From: Pseudomonadota bacterium
Lineage (GTDB): Bacteria > Pseudomonadota > Gammaproteobacteria > Xanthomonadales > Xanthomonadaceae
Length of the DNA stretch: 34,522 bases
Reading direction: 5' to 3'
Assembly: GCA_023390905.1 (NCBI GenBank)
Contig: JAEWBY010000067.1
Span: 1-34,522 of the forward strand
A program made the position numbers and the translations under genes. Within the stretch, counting starts at the first letter, position 1. Each line of letters begins with the position of its first letter. Below the pieces are notes generated by a model. The model was given only the letters and a program-made list of their open reading frames with translations, made no database searches and was not told where the DNA came from. Shown piece after piece: positions 13,809 through 21,562 of this stretch.

Positions 13809-15148
13809 AAGCCGATGCGAATGCGGCGCTGGGCTTCGCGCCGGCGTCGAACAACGCGAACACCCGCAGCGCCGTCGGCGAAAGCCGCGGCGATGATCGG
13901 TTCGCCCGGCTGATGTCGGGCGCGCGCGAAAGCAACCCGCGCGCGGCAAAGAACGATGAATCGCGAACCGATCGCCCTGCCCGCACGGAAGATGCGCCTG
14001 AAGCGCGCGATGCCGGCTCGGCCGATCGCCCGAGCGCGCAGAGCACGCGGCGTTCCAGCGAAGCGCGTGATGGACGCACCCCGCGCGAACCACGCGACGA
14101 TCGCAACGCACGCGATGCGGACGCCCCGGACACCGCGGCCGCGCAGAGTGCATCGGCGACGGCGCAGACGGTGACGAACGAAACCGCCACCCCGCAGGAC
14201 GAAGACGACGTATCACCAATCGACTGGCCGCCGGCCGGATTGATCCTTCCGGCATTGATCGCCGATACCGCACCGCTCGCCAACCCCGCCACCGGCGCTT
14301 TCGCCGCGGGCGATACGCTGTCCGGCGGCGCGGCTTCCGCATTGCCCACCGGATTGCGGATGGCATTCGCGCAACTGGCGACCGCGACTGGCGATGGCGC
14401 GGCGGTTCCCAACCTTGCCGACGCCGCGACGGACACGCCGGCGGGCAATGCCGCCGCGTCCAATACCGTTGCCGATACAGCGCGCGAACAGCCCGGCGCC
14501 ATGTCGCTGCCCGCGTTCACGGCAGTGACACGTCAACCTGCCGGTGCCACTGCCAATCCGTCCGCGCAGATGGCGCTGCCGGCCGGCATGGTGCTGTTCA
14601 AGGACACACTGGAAGCGCTGTCGACCGGCAAGCGCGAGGACAGCCACGCGCTCAATGCGGCCTTCGCGCTCGCCGCGCCATCGACGCCTTCGGACAATGG
14701 GCTGGCCCGCACCGCCACCGTCAATCCGCTGACAGCGTTGACCCCGGATCTGAACACCGATCAGTTCGGCGAAACGCTCGGCACGCAACTGAGTTTCATG
14801 GCCGATCAGAAGATCAGCCACGCCCGCATCCGCGTCAGCCCGCATGACATGGGCACGATCGAAATCAACCTGCAACTCGATGGCGATCGCGTGCACGCCG
14901 ATTTCAGCAGCCCGCAGCCCGAGGTGCGCCAGGCGCTGGAAAGCAGCCTGCCGAAACTGCGCGAGATGCTCGGCCAGCAAGGCTTCCAGCTTGCGCAGGC
15001 GGACGTGGGCCATCGCCAGAATCCGCAGTCTTCCCCGCAGGAGGGCAATGCGCGCGGCCAGGGCAGCGACCCGCGCCCGATGGGCACGGCATCCGAGCCG
15101 GCGCCAATGGTGCGCGTGGTGCGCGGACTGCTGGACGCCTACGCCTAG
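13805..15148 (+). CDS. fliK: Flagellar hook-length control protein FliK
   Basis: FliK is a secreted molecular ruler that measures the hook and switches the export gate to filament substrates through FlhB. The 447-residue product starts with GTG, has a long disordered N-terminal and central part rich in Ala, Asp, Arg and Thr, and a compact C-terminal domain (about 315-400) with the family pattern ISHARIRVSPHDMGTIEINLQLDGDRVHADF followed by VRQALESSLPKLREMLGQQGF. The C-terminal tail is Gln/Gly/Pro-rich. It overlaps fliJ by 4 bases. Divergent N-terminal sequence and constant C-terminal domain are usual for FliK. Confidence 0.93.
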   Translation: MKADANAALGFAPASNNANTRSAVGESRGDDRFARLMSGARESNPRAAKNDESRTDRPARTEDAPEARDAGSADRPSAQSTRRSSEARDGRTPREPRDDRNARDADAPDTAAAQSASATAQTVTNETATPQDEDDVSPIDWPPAGLILPALIADTAPLANPATGAFAAGDTLSGGAASALPTGLRMAFAQLATATGDGAAVPNLADAATDTPAGNAAASNTVADTAREQPGAMSLPAFTAVTRQPAGATANPSAQMALPAGMVLFKDTLEALSTGKREDSHALNAAFALAAPSTPSDNGLARTATVNPLTALTPDLNTDQFGETLGTQLSFMADQKISHARIRVSPHDMGTIEINLQLDGDRVHADFSSPQPEVRQALESSLPKLREMLGQQGFQLAQADVGHRQNPQSSPQEGNARGQGSDPRPMGTASEPAPMVRVVRGLLDAYA

Positions 15149-15346
15149 CGTCCCTCGCCCTGTGGCGTGGAGCCCGCCTGACACCCGTTGAGCCGGCCTG
15201 GACGAGCACCGGTCGCCGGCTGTCCACCCTACCGATCAGACCGCTTCCGGCGGCAGCGGCCGCCACCGCGATACACACCCTGACGCGAACACCGTCGGCG
15301 GCATTCGGCCCGCCGCCGGTTTTCCGCCACCGGCCCCTCCGGGCCC
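15149..15346. other. fliK-fliL gap with a stem-loop
   Basis: The gap contains a perfect inverted repeat, AGCCGGC (15191-15197) and GCCGGCT (15215-15221), that may end the fliJ-fliK transcript, and a GC-rich hairpin around 15332-15345 (GGCCC/GGGCC) directly before the fliL promoter. No gene or heptamer array is visible. Confidence 0.45.
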
Positions 15347-15362
15347 CGGCACACCGCTTGCA
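15347..15362 (+). promoter_or_regulatory. Sigma-54 promoter of fliL
   Basis: CGGCACACCGCTTGCA matches the consensus at 10 of 12 positions, with GG at 15348-15349 and GC at 15360-15361. It differs from the fliE promoter only in the spacer. The predicted start is about 15373, 23 bases before the fliL start. It should drive fliL-M-N-O-P. Confidence 0.82.
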
Positions 15363-15395
15363 TGACATCGACCGTCCCCTACGGAGAGTCATCGC

Positions 15396-15914
15396 GTGGC
15401 CGAGAAAGCCGACCCCAAGCTGTTGAAACCCGCACCCAAGGCCGGCAAGCCGTGGCTGATGATCGCCATCGTCGCGGTGATCGCCGCCGGTGCGGCCGGT
15501 GGCGGCGCCTGGTTCTTCGCCAGCAAGTCCGGTGATCACGCCGACAAGCCCGAGGCCAAGAAGGAAGAAGCCAAGCACGGCGGCGTGCCCGCGCCGGCGC
15601 AGTACTTCGCACTGGAGCCGCCGTTCGTGGTCAACCTGATCGGCTCGGCCGGCGGCGCGCGCTACCTGCAGGTCGAGGTGCAGTTGATGACGCGCGATCC
15701 CGAATCGCTCAAGGCCATCGAACTGCATGCCCCCGCGCTGCGTGCGCGCCTGCTGATGCTGTTCGCCCAGCAGAACGCCGAGGAACTGATCACCCGCGCC
15801 GGCAAGGAAAAACTGCAGGCGCAGGCGCTGGCCGAAGTGCGCAAGGTGCTGACCGCCGAAACCGGCAAGCCGTCGGCCGAAGCGCTGCTGTTCACCAGTT
15901 TCGTGATGCAGTGA
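15396..15914 (+). CDS. fliL: Flagellar basal body-associated protein FliL
   Basis: FliL is a single-pass inner-membrane protein around the stator that supports torque. The 172-residue product has a short basic N terminus, one membrane segment (PWLMIAIVAVIAAGAAGGGAWFF, about 18-40), a Lys/Glu-rich linker and the periplasmic FliL domain (YFALEPPFVVNLIGSAGGARYLQVEVQLMTRD...), ending in FTSFVMQ, the usual C-terminal end. It starts with GTG, supported by GGAGAG 7 bases upstream. It is first in the fliL-fliP operon, 13 bases before fliM. Confidence 0.95.
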   Translation: MAEKADPKLLKPAPKAGKPWLMIAIVAVIAAGAAGGGAWFFASKSGDHADKPEAKKEEAKHGGVPAPAQYFALEPPFVVNLIGSAGGARYLQVEVQLMTRDPESLKAIELHAPALRARLLMLFAQQNAEELITRAGKEKLQAQALAEVRKVLTAETGKPSAEALLFTSFVMQ

Positions 15915-15927
15915 CGGAGTCGCCGCG

Positions 15928-16965
15928 ATGATGAGCGATCTGCTTTCGCAGGATGAAATCGACGCCCTCTTGCATGGCGTCGATTCCGGTGCGATCGAAA
16001 CCGAAGAGCCGCCCGTCGATCCCGGCGTCGCGCGCAATTACGACTTCGCCAGCCAGGACCGCATCGTCCGCGGCCGCCTGCCGACGCTGGAGATGATCAA
16101 CGAGCGCTTCATCCGCACCTGGCGCATCGGCCTGTTCAACCTGCTGCGCCGCTCGGCGGATCTGTCGGTGCGCGGCATCGACATGATCAAGTTCTCCGAA
16201 TACCTGCATTCGCTGTACGTGCCGACCAACCTCAACCTGATCCGCCTCAAGCCGCTGCGCGGCGTGGGCCTGATCGTGTTCGAACCCAAGCTGGTCTACA
16301 CGGTGGTGGACAACTTCTTCGGTGGCGACGGCCGCTACCCGGCCAAGATCGAAGGCCGCGAATTCACCGCCACCGAGATGCGCGTGATCCAGTTGCTGCT
16401 CAAGCAGACCTTCACTGACTTGGTCGATGCCTGGGCACCGGTGATGCCGGTGGAATTCGAGTACATCAACTCCGAGGTCAACCCGCATTTCGCCAACATC
16501 GTCAGCCCGCGCGAATACGTGGTGGTGAGCCGCTTCCACGTCGAACTCGACGGCGGCGGCGGCGAGCTGCACATCACCCTGCCCTATTCGATGCTCGAAC
16601 CGATCCGCGAACTGCTCGATGCCGGCATCCAGTCCGATCGCGTGCACGAGGACGATTCCTTCCGCGACAGCGTCCATGACCTGCTGCGTTCGGCCGAAGT
16701 GACGCTGTCCACCGTGCTGGCGGAAAAACGCATCAGCCTGCGCGATCTGACCCGGCTGAAGGTCGGCGACATCCTGCCGATCGAATTGCCCAGGCAGGTG
16801 CCGGTATGCGTCGAACAGGTGCCGGTGTTCACCGGCGAGTTCGGCATTTCCAACGGCAACAACGCCGTGAAGATCGTCGCCACGCATCCGCCCGGCACCC
16901 GTTTCGTTCCCGCCACTCCCGCTCCCGGCGCCGCGCCGGCGCTGCCACAGGAAACCCACGCATGA
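15928..16965 (+). CDS. fliM: Flagellar motor switch protein FliM
   Basis: FliM is the middle C-ring protein that receives phosphorylated CheY and changes rotation direction. The 345-residue product has the N-terminal CheY-binding peptide (SDLLSQDEIDALLHG, about 3-17), a CheC-like middle domain with the GGDG segment (FFGGDGRYPAKIEGREFTATE) and a C-terminal SpoA domain (LRDLTRLKVGDILPIELP). Two ATGs in tandem are possible; the first at 15928 has CGGAG at good distance. The stop overlaps the fliN start by 4 bases. The tail is Ala/Pro-rich. Confidence 0.97.
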   Translation: MMSDLLSQDEIDALLHGVDSGAIETEEPPVDPGVARNYDFASQDRIVRGRLPTLEMINERFIRTWRIGLFNLLRRSADLSVRGIDMIKFSEYLHSLYVPTNLNLIRLKPLRGVGLIVFEPKLVYTVVDNFFGGDGRYPAKIEGREFTATEMRVIQLLLKQTFTDLVDAWAPVMPVEFEYINSEVNPHFANIVSPREYVVVSRFHVELDGGGGELHITLPYSMLEPIRELLDAGIQSDRVHEDDSFRDSVHDLLRSAEVTLSTVLAEKRISLRDLTRLKVGDILPIELPRQVPVCVEQVPVFTGEFGISNGNNAVKIVATHPPGTRFVPATPAPGAAPALPQETHA

Positions 16966-17303
16966 GCACTCCCCTCACCGAAGAAGCGGCCGCCGCGCAG
17001 TTCGAAGCACTGCTGGCCGAAACCAAGAGCCAGCAGGAAGCGGACATGAGCCTGGACGTCATCCTCGACGTGCCGGTGATGCTGTCGCTGGAAGTGGGCC
17101 GCACGCGCATTCCGATCCGCAACCTGCTGCAGCTCAACCAGGGTTCGGTGGTGGAACTGGAGCGTGGCGCGGGCGAACCGCTGGACGTGTTCGTCAACGG
17201 CACCCTGATCGCCCACGGCGAAGTGGTCGTGGTCAACGATCGTTTCGGCGTGCGCCTGACCGACGTGGTCAGCCCGAGCGAACGCATCCGCCGCCTGCGC
17301 TGA
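16962..17303 (+). CDS. fliN: Flagellar motor switch protein FliN
   Basis: FliN forms the base of the C ring and docks FliH-FliI. The 113-residue product has a short acidic N-terminal part and a SpoA domain (SLDVILDVPVMLSLEVGRTRIPIRNLLQLNQGSVVELERGAGEPLDVFVNGTLIAHGEVVVVNDRFGVRLTD split into the usual beta strands, about 28-102), ending in SPSERIRRL, the typical FliN terminus. The ATG at 16962 overlaps the fliM stop; the same frame remains open further upstream inside fliM, but that extension is not FliN-like. Confidence 0.96.
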   Translation: MSTPLTEEAAAAQFEALLAETKSQQEADMSLDVILDVPVMLSLEVGRTRIPIRNLLQLNQGSVVELERGAGEPLDVFVNGTLIAHGEVVVVNDRFGVRLTDVVSPSERIRRLR

Positions 17304-17311
17304 GCCTGCCC

Positions 17312-17716
17312 ATGTCCGTGTTCCCGCAACTGGTTCCCATCGTCGCCAACGCCACCGCGCCGGCGCAGAAGATCGGCCACGCCGCGCCCGCCACGCCCGG
17401 CATCGGCGGCGCGCTGGTCGGCCTGATCCTGGTGCTGGGCCTGATCCTCGGCCTGGCCTGGCTGCTCAAGCGCATGCCCGGCGTCGGCCTGGGCCTGCGC
17501 GCCAATGATCAACTCCGCGTGGTGACCAGTCTGTCGGTCGGCACCAAGGAGCGTTTGCTGGTGGTGGAAGTGGGTGGCGAACAGTTGCTGGTCGGCGTCA
17601 CCGCCGGCGGCATCAATACCCTGCACCGCCTGCCCGAACCGCTGCCGCCGGTGGTCGCGCCGCCGCTGCCCAATTTCGCCGAACTGCTGGCCAAGCGCCT
17701 GCGCAAAGAGACCTGA
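17312..17716 (+). CDS. fliO: Flagellar export-gate assembly protein FliO
   Basis: FliO is a membrane protein needed for stable assembly of the FliP ring of the export gate. The 134-residue product has a short periplasmic N terminus, one membrane segment (GALVGLILVLGLILGLAWLL, about 33-52) and a cytoplasmic domain with the family pattern LRVVTSLSVGTKERLLVVEVGGEQLLVGVTAGGINTLHRL. It lies 8 bases after fliN and 2 before fliP. Length is typical. Confidence 0.93.
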   Translation: MSVFPQLVPIVANATAPAQKIGHAAPATPGIGGALVGLILVLGLILGLAWLLKRMPGVGLGLRANDQLRVVTSLSVGTKERLLVVEVGGEQLLVGVTAGGINTLHRLPEPLPPVVAPPLPNFAELLAKRLRKET

Positions 17717-17718
17717 TC

Positions 17719-18546
17719 ATGCGTCGCCTGTTACCGCTGCTGCTTTCCCTGTGGCTGATCTGCGCGCCGATGCTGGCGCTGGCGCAGGCCGCGCCCGCAC
17801 AGGATGCGCCTGCACAGGCCGGCACCGCGCCGGCCGCCGCACCGGCCGCGCCGAGCGCACCGTCCAAGCCGACGCTGCCGGCGCTGCCGGACGTGACCGT
17901 GGGCAAGGTCGGCGGCAATCCGGTCAGCCTGCCGATGCAGACGCTGCTGCTGATGACGGCGATCACGCTGATCCCGTCGGCACTGCTGGCGATGACCGCC
18001 TTCACCCGCATCATCATCGTGCTGGGCCTGCTGCGGCAGGCGCTCGGTACCGGCCAGACGCCGTCGAACCAGGTGCTGGTCGGACTGGCGCTGTTCCTGA
18101 CCATGCTGGTGATGATGCCGGTCGGCGAAAAAGCCTGGGCGCAGGGCATGGCGCCGTATCTGGACGGGCAGATCGATTTCTCCACCGCGTGGACGCTCAC
18201 CACCGGCCCGCTGCGCGAGTTCATGCTGGCGCAGGTGCGCGAAACCGATCTGATGACCTTCGCCGGACTGGCCGGCCATGGCACCTACGCCAGCGCGGCC
18301 GACGTGCCCTTCCCGATCGTCGTGGCCTCGTTCATCACCAGCGAACTGAAGACCGCGTTCGAGATCGGATTCCTGATCTTCATCCCGTTCGTGATCATCG
18401 ATCTGGTCGTCTCCAGCGTGCTGATGTCGATGGGCATGATGATGCTCTCGCCGATGCTGGTCTCGGCCCCGTTCAAGATCCTGCTGTTCGTCCTCGTCGA
18501 CGGCTGGGTGCTGATCGTCGGATCGCTGGCGGCTTCGTTCAATTGA
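17719..18546 (+). CDS. fliP: Flagellar export-gate protein FliP
   Basis: FliP forms the pentameric core of the export gate together with FliQ and FliR. The 275-residue product has a cleavable signal peptide (basic start, Leu-rich core, cut likely after ALA around residue 22), an Ala/Pro-rich periplasmic stretch and four membrane segments, with the family patterns MTAFTRIIIVLGLLRQALG, PSNQVLVGLALFLTMLVM and FVIIDLVVSSVLMSMGMMMLSP. The stop is followed by a repeat-containing gap, so fliQ is separated from fliP here. Confidence 0.97.
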   Translation: MRRLLPLLLSLWLICAPMLALAQAAPAQDAPAQAGTAPAAAPAAPSAPSKPTLPALPDVTVGKVGGNPVSLPMQTLLLMTAITLIPSALLAMTAFTRIIIVLGLLRQALGTGQTPSNQVLVGLALFLTMLVMMPVGEKAWAQGMAPYLDGQIDFSTAWTLTTGPLREFMLAQVRETDLMTFAGLAGHGTYASAADVPFPIVVASFITSELKTAFEIGFLIFIPFVIIDLVVSSVLMSMGMMMLSPMLVSAPFKILLFVLVDGWVLIVGSLAASFN

Positions 18547-18657
18547 AGCCGGGCATCGGGAATCGCAATCGCGGTTTCCTGACAACCCGCATCCTCGAAT
18601 GGCCCGGCTTTTGCTTTTGCCAATCCCGTCTCCCGTCTCCCCAATCCCGGCCCCCCA
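18547..18657. repeat. Heptamer-type repeats flanking the fliQ promoter
   Basis: A short left arm (18547-18573, CGGGCATCGGGAATCG-like) and a right arm (18616-18657, ATCCCGTCTCCCGTCTCC-like) in opposite orientation enclose a unique core that contains the sigma-54 promoter at 18600-18615. Units are more decayed than at other junctions. Confidence 0.6.
18600..18615 (+). promoter_or_regulatory. Candidate sigma-54 promoter of fliQ
   Basis: TGGCCCGGCTTTTGCT matches TGGCACG-N4-TTGCW at 11 of 12 positions, with GG at 18601-18602 and GC at 18613-18614. The predicted start is about 18626, 32 bases before the fliQ ATG. It offers a FleQ-dependent start for fliQ and possibly fliR, independent of fliL-fliP. 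Confidence 0.7.
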
Positions 18658-18927
18658 ATGACTCCCGAAACCGCTCTGACCGAACTCCGTGGTGGCCTTG
18701 AGATCGCGCTGTGGGTCGGTGGCCCGCTGTTGCTGGTGGTGTTGGTGGTCGGTGTGGTCATCGGCGTGATCCAGGCGGCCACGCAGTTGAACGAACCGAC
18801 CATCGCCTTCGTCGCCAAGGCGATCGCGCTGACCGCCGCGCTGTTCGCCACCGGCGGTTACCTGATGGGCACGCTGGTCGAGTACACGACGGCCCTGTTC
18901 CAGCGGTTGCCGCATGTGATCGGGTAG
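18658..18927 (+). CDS. fliQ: Flagellar export-gate protein FliQ
   Basis: FliQ is a small two-helix membrane protein that wraps around the FliP-FliR core. The 89-residue product has two hydrophobic helices (LEIALWVGGPLLLVVLVVGVVIGVIQAATQ, about 12-41, and FVAKAIALTAALFATGGYLMGTLVEYTTALF, about 50-80) joined by the conserved LNEPTIAFVAK turn. The stop codon TAG is formed inside the first unit of the heptamer array that follows. Confidence 0.96.
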   Translation: MTPETALTELRGGLEIALWVGGPLLLVVLVVGVVIGVIQAATQLNEPTIAFVAKAIALTAALFATGGYLMGTLVEYTTALFQRLPHVIG

Positions 18928-19048
18928 CCGGTAGCCGGTAGCCGGTAGCCGGTAGCCGGTAGAGCGTATTTGACTCTTTCGTTGAAACCACCGCGCTGCG
19001 ACAGTGCTTTGCCGATTCCCGGTTGCCGGCTACCCGCTATCGTTTTTT
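18922..19048. repeat. Head-to-head heptamer arrays with T-run between fliQ and fliR
   Basis: A left array of almost perfect GGTAGCC units (18922-18962) and a right array (19011-19042, GCCGATTCCCGGTTGCCGGC-like, opposite orientation) flank a core of about 48 bases. Six T (19043-19048) follow the right arm, so a transcript could fold the arms into a terminator-like hairpin. No promoter for fliR is recognised here. Confidence 0.7.
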
Positions 19049-19095
19049 CCACTCCGCCCCACAACATCCAAACCACCTGATTCCGAACCCGTTCC

Positions 19096-19890
19096 ATGGA
19101 TCCCGCCACGCAAATGGTCATCGACGGGCAGCAGGCGTTCGGCATGATCAATGCACTGCTGTGGGTGATGCTGCGCACGGGGGCGATGCTGATGGCCGCG
19201 CCATTGATCGGCACGCGTGCGGTGCCGGTGCGGGTGCGCGTCATTCTGGCCGGTGCGCTGGCGATGGCGCTGGCGCCGCTGCTGCCGCCCACGCCGGGCG
19301 AGATCCTCTTCAATTCGGTCACCGTGCTCAATGTGTTCCGCGAAGTGCTGGTCGGCGCGAGCATCGGCTTCCTGCTGCGGATGGCGTTCGAGGCCGGCGC
19401 GCTGGCCGGTGAACTGATCTCGCAGGGCACCGGCCTGGCGTTCGCGCAGATGTCCGATCCCCTGCGCGGCGTGAACTCGGGCGTGGTGGGCCAGTGGTTC
19501 TATCTGGCGTTCGGGATGATCTTCTTCACCCTCAACGGGCATCTGGCGCTGGTGGCGCTGCTGGTGGACAGCTACCACTCGTTGCCGATCGGTTCGGCGC
19601 TGCCGGATCCGCAGGCGATGATGCAGGTCGCGCCGGGCTTCCTGCTGCAGATCCTGCGATCGGGCCTGAGCCTGGCACTGCCGGTGATGGTGGCGATGCT
19701 GGCGGTGAACCTGGCGTTCGGCGTGCTGGGCCGCGCCGCGCCCGCGCTCAATCCAATCCAGCTCGGCCTGCCGACCGCATTGCTGCTGGGCCTGTTCCTG
19801 CTCGCCCTGCTGGCCGGTGAACTCGGCCCGCCGGTGCAGCGGATTTTCGATCTGTCCTTCGACGCTGCGCGACAACTCACCGCGCCCTGA
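19096..19890 (+). CDS. fliR: Flagellar export-gate protein FliR
   Basis: FliR completes the FliPQR channel core in the MS ring. The 264-residue product has about six membrane segments with family patterns such as LLWVMLRTGAMLMAAPLIGTRAVPVRVRVILAGALAMALAP, GASIGFLLRMAFEAGALAGELISQGTGLAFA and FGVLGRAAPALNPIQLGLP. The gap of 168 bases after fliQ, filled by repeats, is unusual since these genes are often tightly coupled. It is the last structural gene before the non-flagellar insert. Confidence 0.96.
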   Translation: MDPATQMVIDGQQAFGMINALLWVMLRTGAMLMAAPLIGTRAVPVRVRVILAGALAMALAPLLPPTPGEILFNSVTVLNVFREVLVGASIGFLLRMAFEAGALAGELISQGTGLAFAQMSDPLRGVNSGVVGQWFYLAFGMIFFTLNGHLALVALLVDSYHSLPIGSALPDPQAMMQVAPGFLLQILRSGLSLALPVMVAMLAVNLAFGVLGRAAPALNPIQLGLPTALLLGLFLLALLAGELGPPVQRIFDLSFDAARQLTAP

Positions 19891-20046
19891 GCGCTTCCGC
19901 GGCAGCGCATGACGCATGCGGATCGGTGGCTGCTGCACCCCGATGATCAGTTCGTCGGCGCGCCGCGAAAAATCCCCGCGCTTTTCATTCGATTTTCATC
20001 GGCACGGGCCAATCGTCGCGTCACCGCCGGGACCTTGGAGAGCGCC

Positions 20047-21372
20047 ATGCATGCGATGAAGCTTCGGATCCGTCGCCTGCGTGCCGGGAGTTGCGCACTG
20101 ATTACAGCACTCGCGTTGTGCTGGGGCGCGGCCATCCCGGCGGCCACGCTGCACGTGAGCCAGTGCGGCGACAGTGGCGCGGGCAGCCTGCGCGATGCGG
20201 TCGCCTCGGCCGGCGACGGCGACACGATCGAGGTGAGCGCGGCGGGCTGCGGTGCGATCCCCTTGAACAGCCCCATCGTGGTAAACCAGGCGAACCTGAC
20301 GCTGCAGAGCGCCACGCCCATCGCGCTGGATGCACAGGGCAACGGCCGCGTGCTCGAACACCGGGGCGCGGGCACGCTGCGCCTGAGCCGGCTGCATCTG
20401 ATGCACGGGCGCATCAAGGACGCTGCGCTCGCCAGCGGCGGCTGCCTGCATTCGGAGGGCCGTGTCGAACTCGATCGCCTCACCGTCAGCGGCTGCGCCG
20501 CGATTGCCGATGGGCCGGGCGCGCTCGCACTCGGCGGCGGCGTGCATGCCGTCAGCGTGCATGGCCATCGCCTGCAATTGCTCGACAACCGCGCCGTGGG
20601 TGAAGACAGCCATGGCGGCGGCGTCAGCACCGAGGGCCGCACGTATCTGCTCTACAGCCGCGTGGCCGGCAACCATGCCCGCACCGGCGGCGGCATCTTT
20701 TCGCTCGGCGGCGTCAGCCTCATCTACGCGCGCGTGGAGCACAACGCCGCCTACGACAACGCCGGCATCCAGACCAGTGGGCACGTGGTCACCGTCAACA
20801 AGAGTTCGATCACGGCCAACCGGGCCGTGCGGCGCTGCGGCGGCATCTGTGCCTCGGATCGGCCGCAGGACTTCTCGCGGATCATCAACAGCACCATTTC
20901 GGGCAACGAGGCGCGGTATCTGGCGGCCGGCGAGTTCACCGCCGGCGTGCGGCTGGAAAACAGCACGATCGCCTTCAACCGCGACCGCTCCACGCAGGTT
21001 TGCGTGGGTGCGTTCCGCGCAGCGCAACTCGCGCTGATCAGCACTATCCTGGCGAACAACCGCTGCGATGGCCCCGCGCCGGCGTATGACGTCGGTGGAC
21101 GTGCGTGGGAAGGCGACGCCATCGTCGGCACCCACAGCCTCATCCAGCACTCCCGGCTGGCGCTGCCGCCGGACACGCTGAGCGTCGATCCGCGACTGGA
21201 TCCGCAGGCCGCCCTCAATGGCGGCAGCCATTCGCTGGTCCACGCATTGCTGCCTGACAGCCCGGCCATCGATCGGGGATTCGATGCGATCGACGGGCAA
21301 TACGATCAGCGCGGCCCGGGGTTTCCGCGGGTCAAGGGCGTCCAGGCCGACATCGGCGCGTTCGAACGCTGA
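20047..21372 (+). CDS. Secreted right-handed beta-helix protein
   Basis: The 441-residue product begins with a Sec signal peptide (basic stretch KLRIRRLR, hydrophobic ALITALALCWGAAIPA, cut probably near AAT). The mature part opens with LHVSQCGDSGAGSLRDAV, a pattern seen at the start of many bacterial beta-helix surface proteins, and then has coils with repeated Gly-Gly and Asn-ladder patterns (GGVSTEG, AGNHARTGGGIFSLGG, HNAAYDNAGIQTSG, ITANRAVRRCGG, ISGNEARYLAAG). The C terminus (SPAIDRG..., ending DIGAFER) matches the ending of choice-of-anchor Q-type proteins. The ATG at 20047 has GGAG at 6 bases; an ATG at 20056 is possible. Function is unknown; it is not a known flagellar part. Confidence 0.85.
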   Translation: MHAMKLRIRRLRAGSCALITALALCWGAAIPAATLHVSQCGDSGAGSLRDAVASAGDGDTIEVSAAGCGAIPLNSPIVVNQANLTLQSATPIALDAQGNGRVLEHRGAGTLRLSRLHLMHGRIKDAALASGGCLHSEGRVELDRLTVSGCAAIADGPGALALGGGVHAVSVHGHRLQLLDNRAVGEDSHGGGVSTEGRTYLLYSRVAGNHARTGGGIFSLGGVSLIYARVEHNAAYDNAGIQTSGHVVTVNKSSITANRAVRRCGGICASDRPQDFSRIINSTISGNEARYLAAGEFTAGVRLENSTIAFNRDRSTQVCVGAFRAAQLALISTILANNRCDGPAPAYDVGGRAWEGDAIVGTHSLIQHSRLALPPDTLSVDPRLDPQAALNGGSHSLVHALLPDSPAIDRGFDAIDGQYDQRGPGFPRVKGVQADIGAFER

Positions 21373-21441
21373 AGCGCCTCGCCGCGCGAGTTGGGCTTGC
21401 GATATGCGGCGCTGGAGCGTGCCGTCCTGGCGCTCTGGCAT

Positions 21442-21470
21442 GAAGACGGGCCGGTTCCGTGACCGGCTTC
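21442..21470 (+). terminator. Hairpin after the beta-helix gene
   Basis: GCCGGT (21450-21455) pairs with ACCGGC (21462-21467) around a 6-base loop, with GAAG/CTTC extending the stem across a bulge. It is placed between the beta-helix gene and the cyclase promoter. There is no T-run. Confidence 0.4.
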
Positions 21471-21487
21471 ACGCGATGTCGGGTTTC

Positions 21488-21503
21488 CGGCACTAAACTT
21501 GCA
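21488..21503 (+). promoter_or_regulatory. Sigma-54 promoter of the diguanylate cyclase gene
   Basis: CGGCACTAAACTTGCA matches TGGCACG-N4-TTGCW at 10 of 12 positions, with GG at 21489-21490 and GC at 21501-21502. The predicted start is about 21514, 49 bases before the ATG at 21563. It places the cyclase under the same control as the flagellar genes. Confidence 0.72.
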
Positions 21504-21562
21504 TCGATCAGCCCCAAGCCCTGACCTTGCAACCGGCCCCGCGCGCCGGTGCCCGACCACGG

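Noticed and set aside
19011..19018. GCCGATTC before fliR, resembling a sigma-28 -10 element
   Set aside because: It is part of the repeat array and has no TAAA 15 bases upstream.
19928..19945. GG-N10-GC match upstream of the beta-helix gene
   Set aside because: Only about 8 of 12 consensus positions agree and the -12 element reads CTGCT; also more than 90 bases before the gene. Likely chance.
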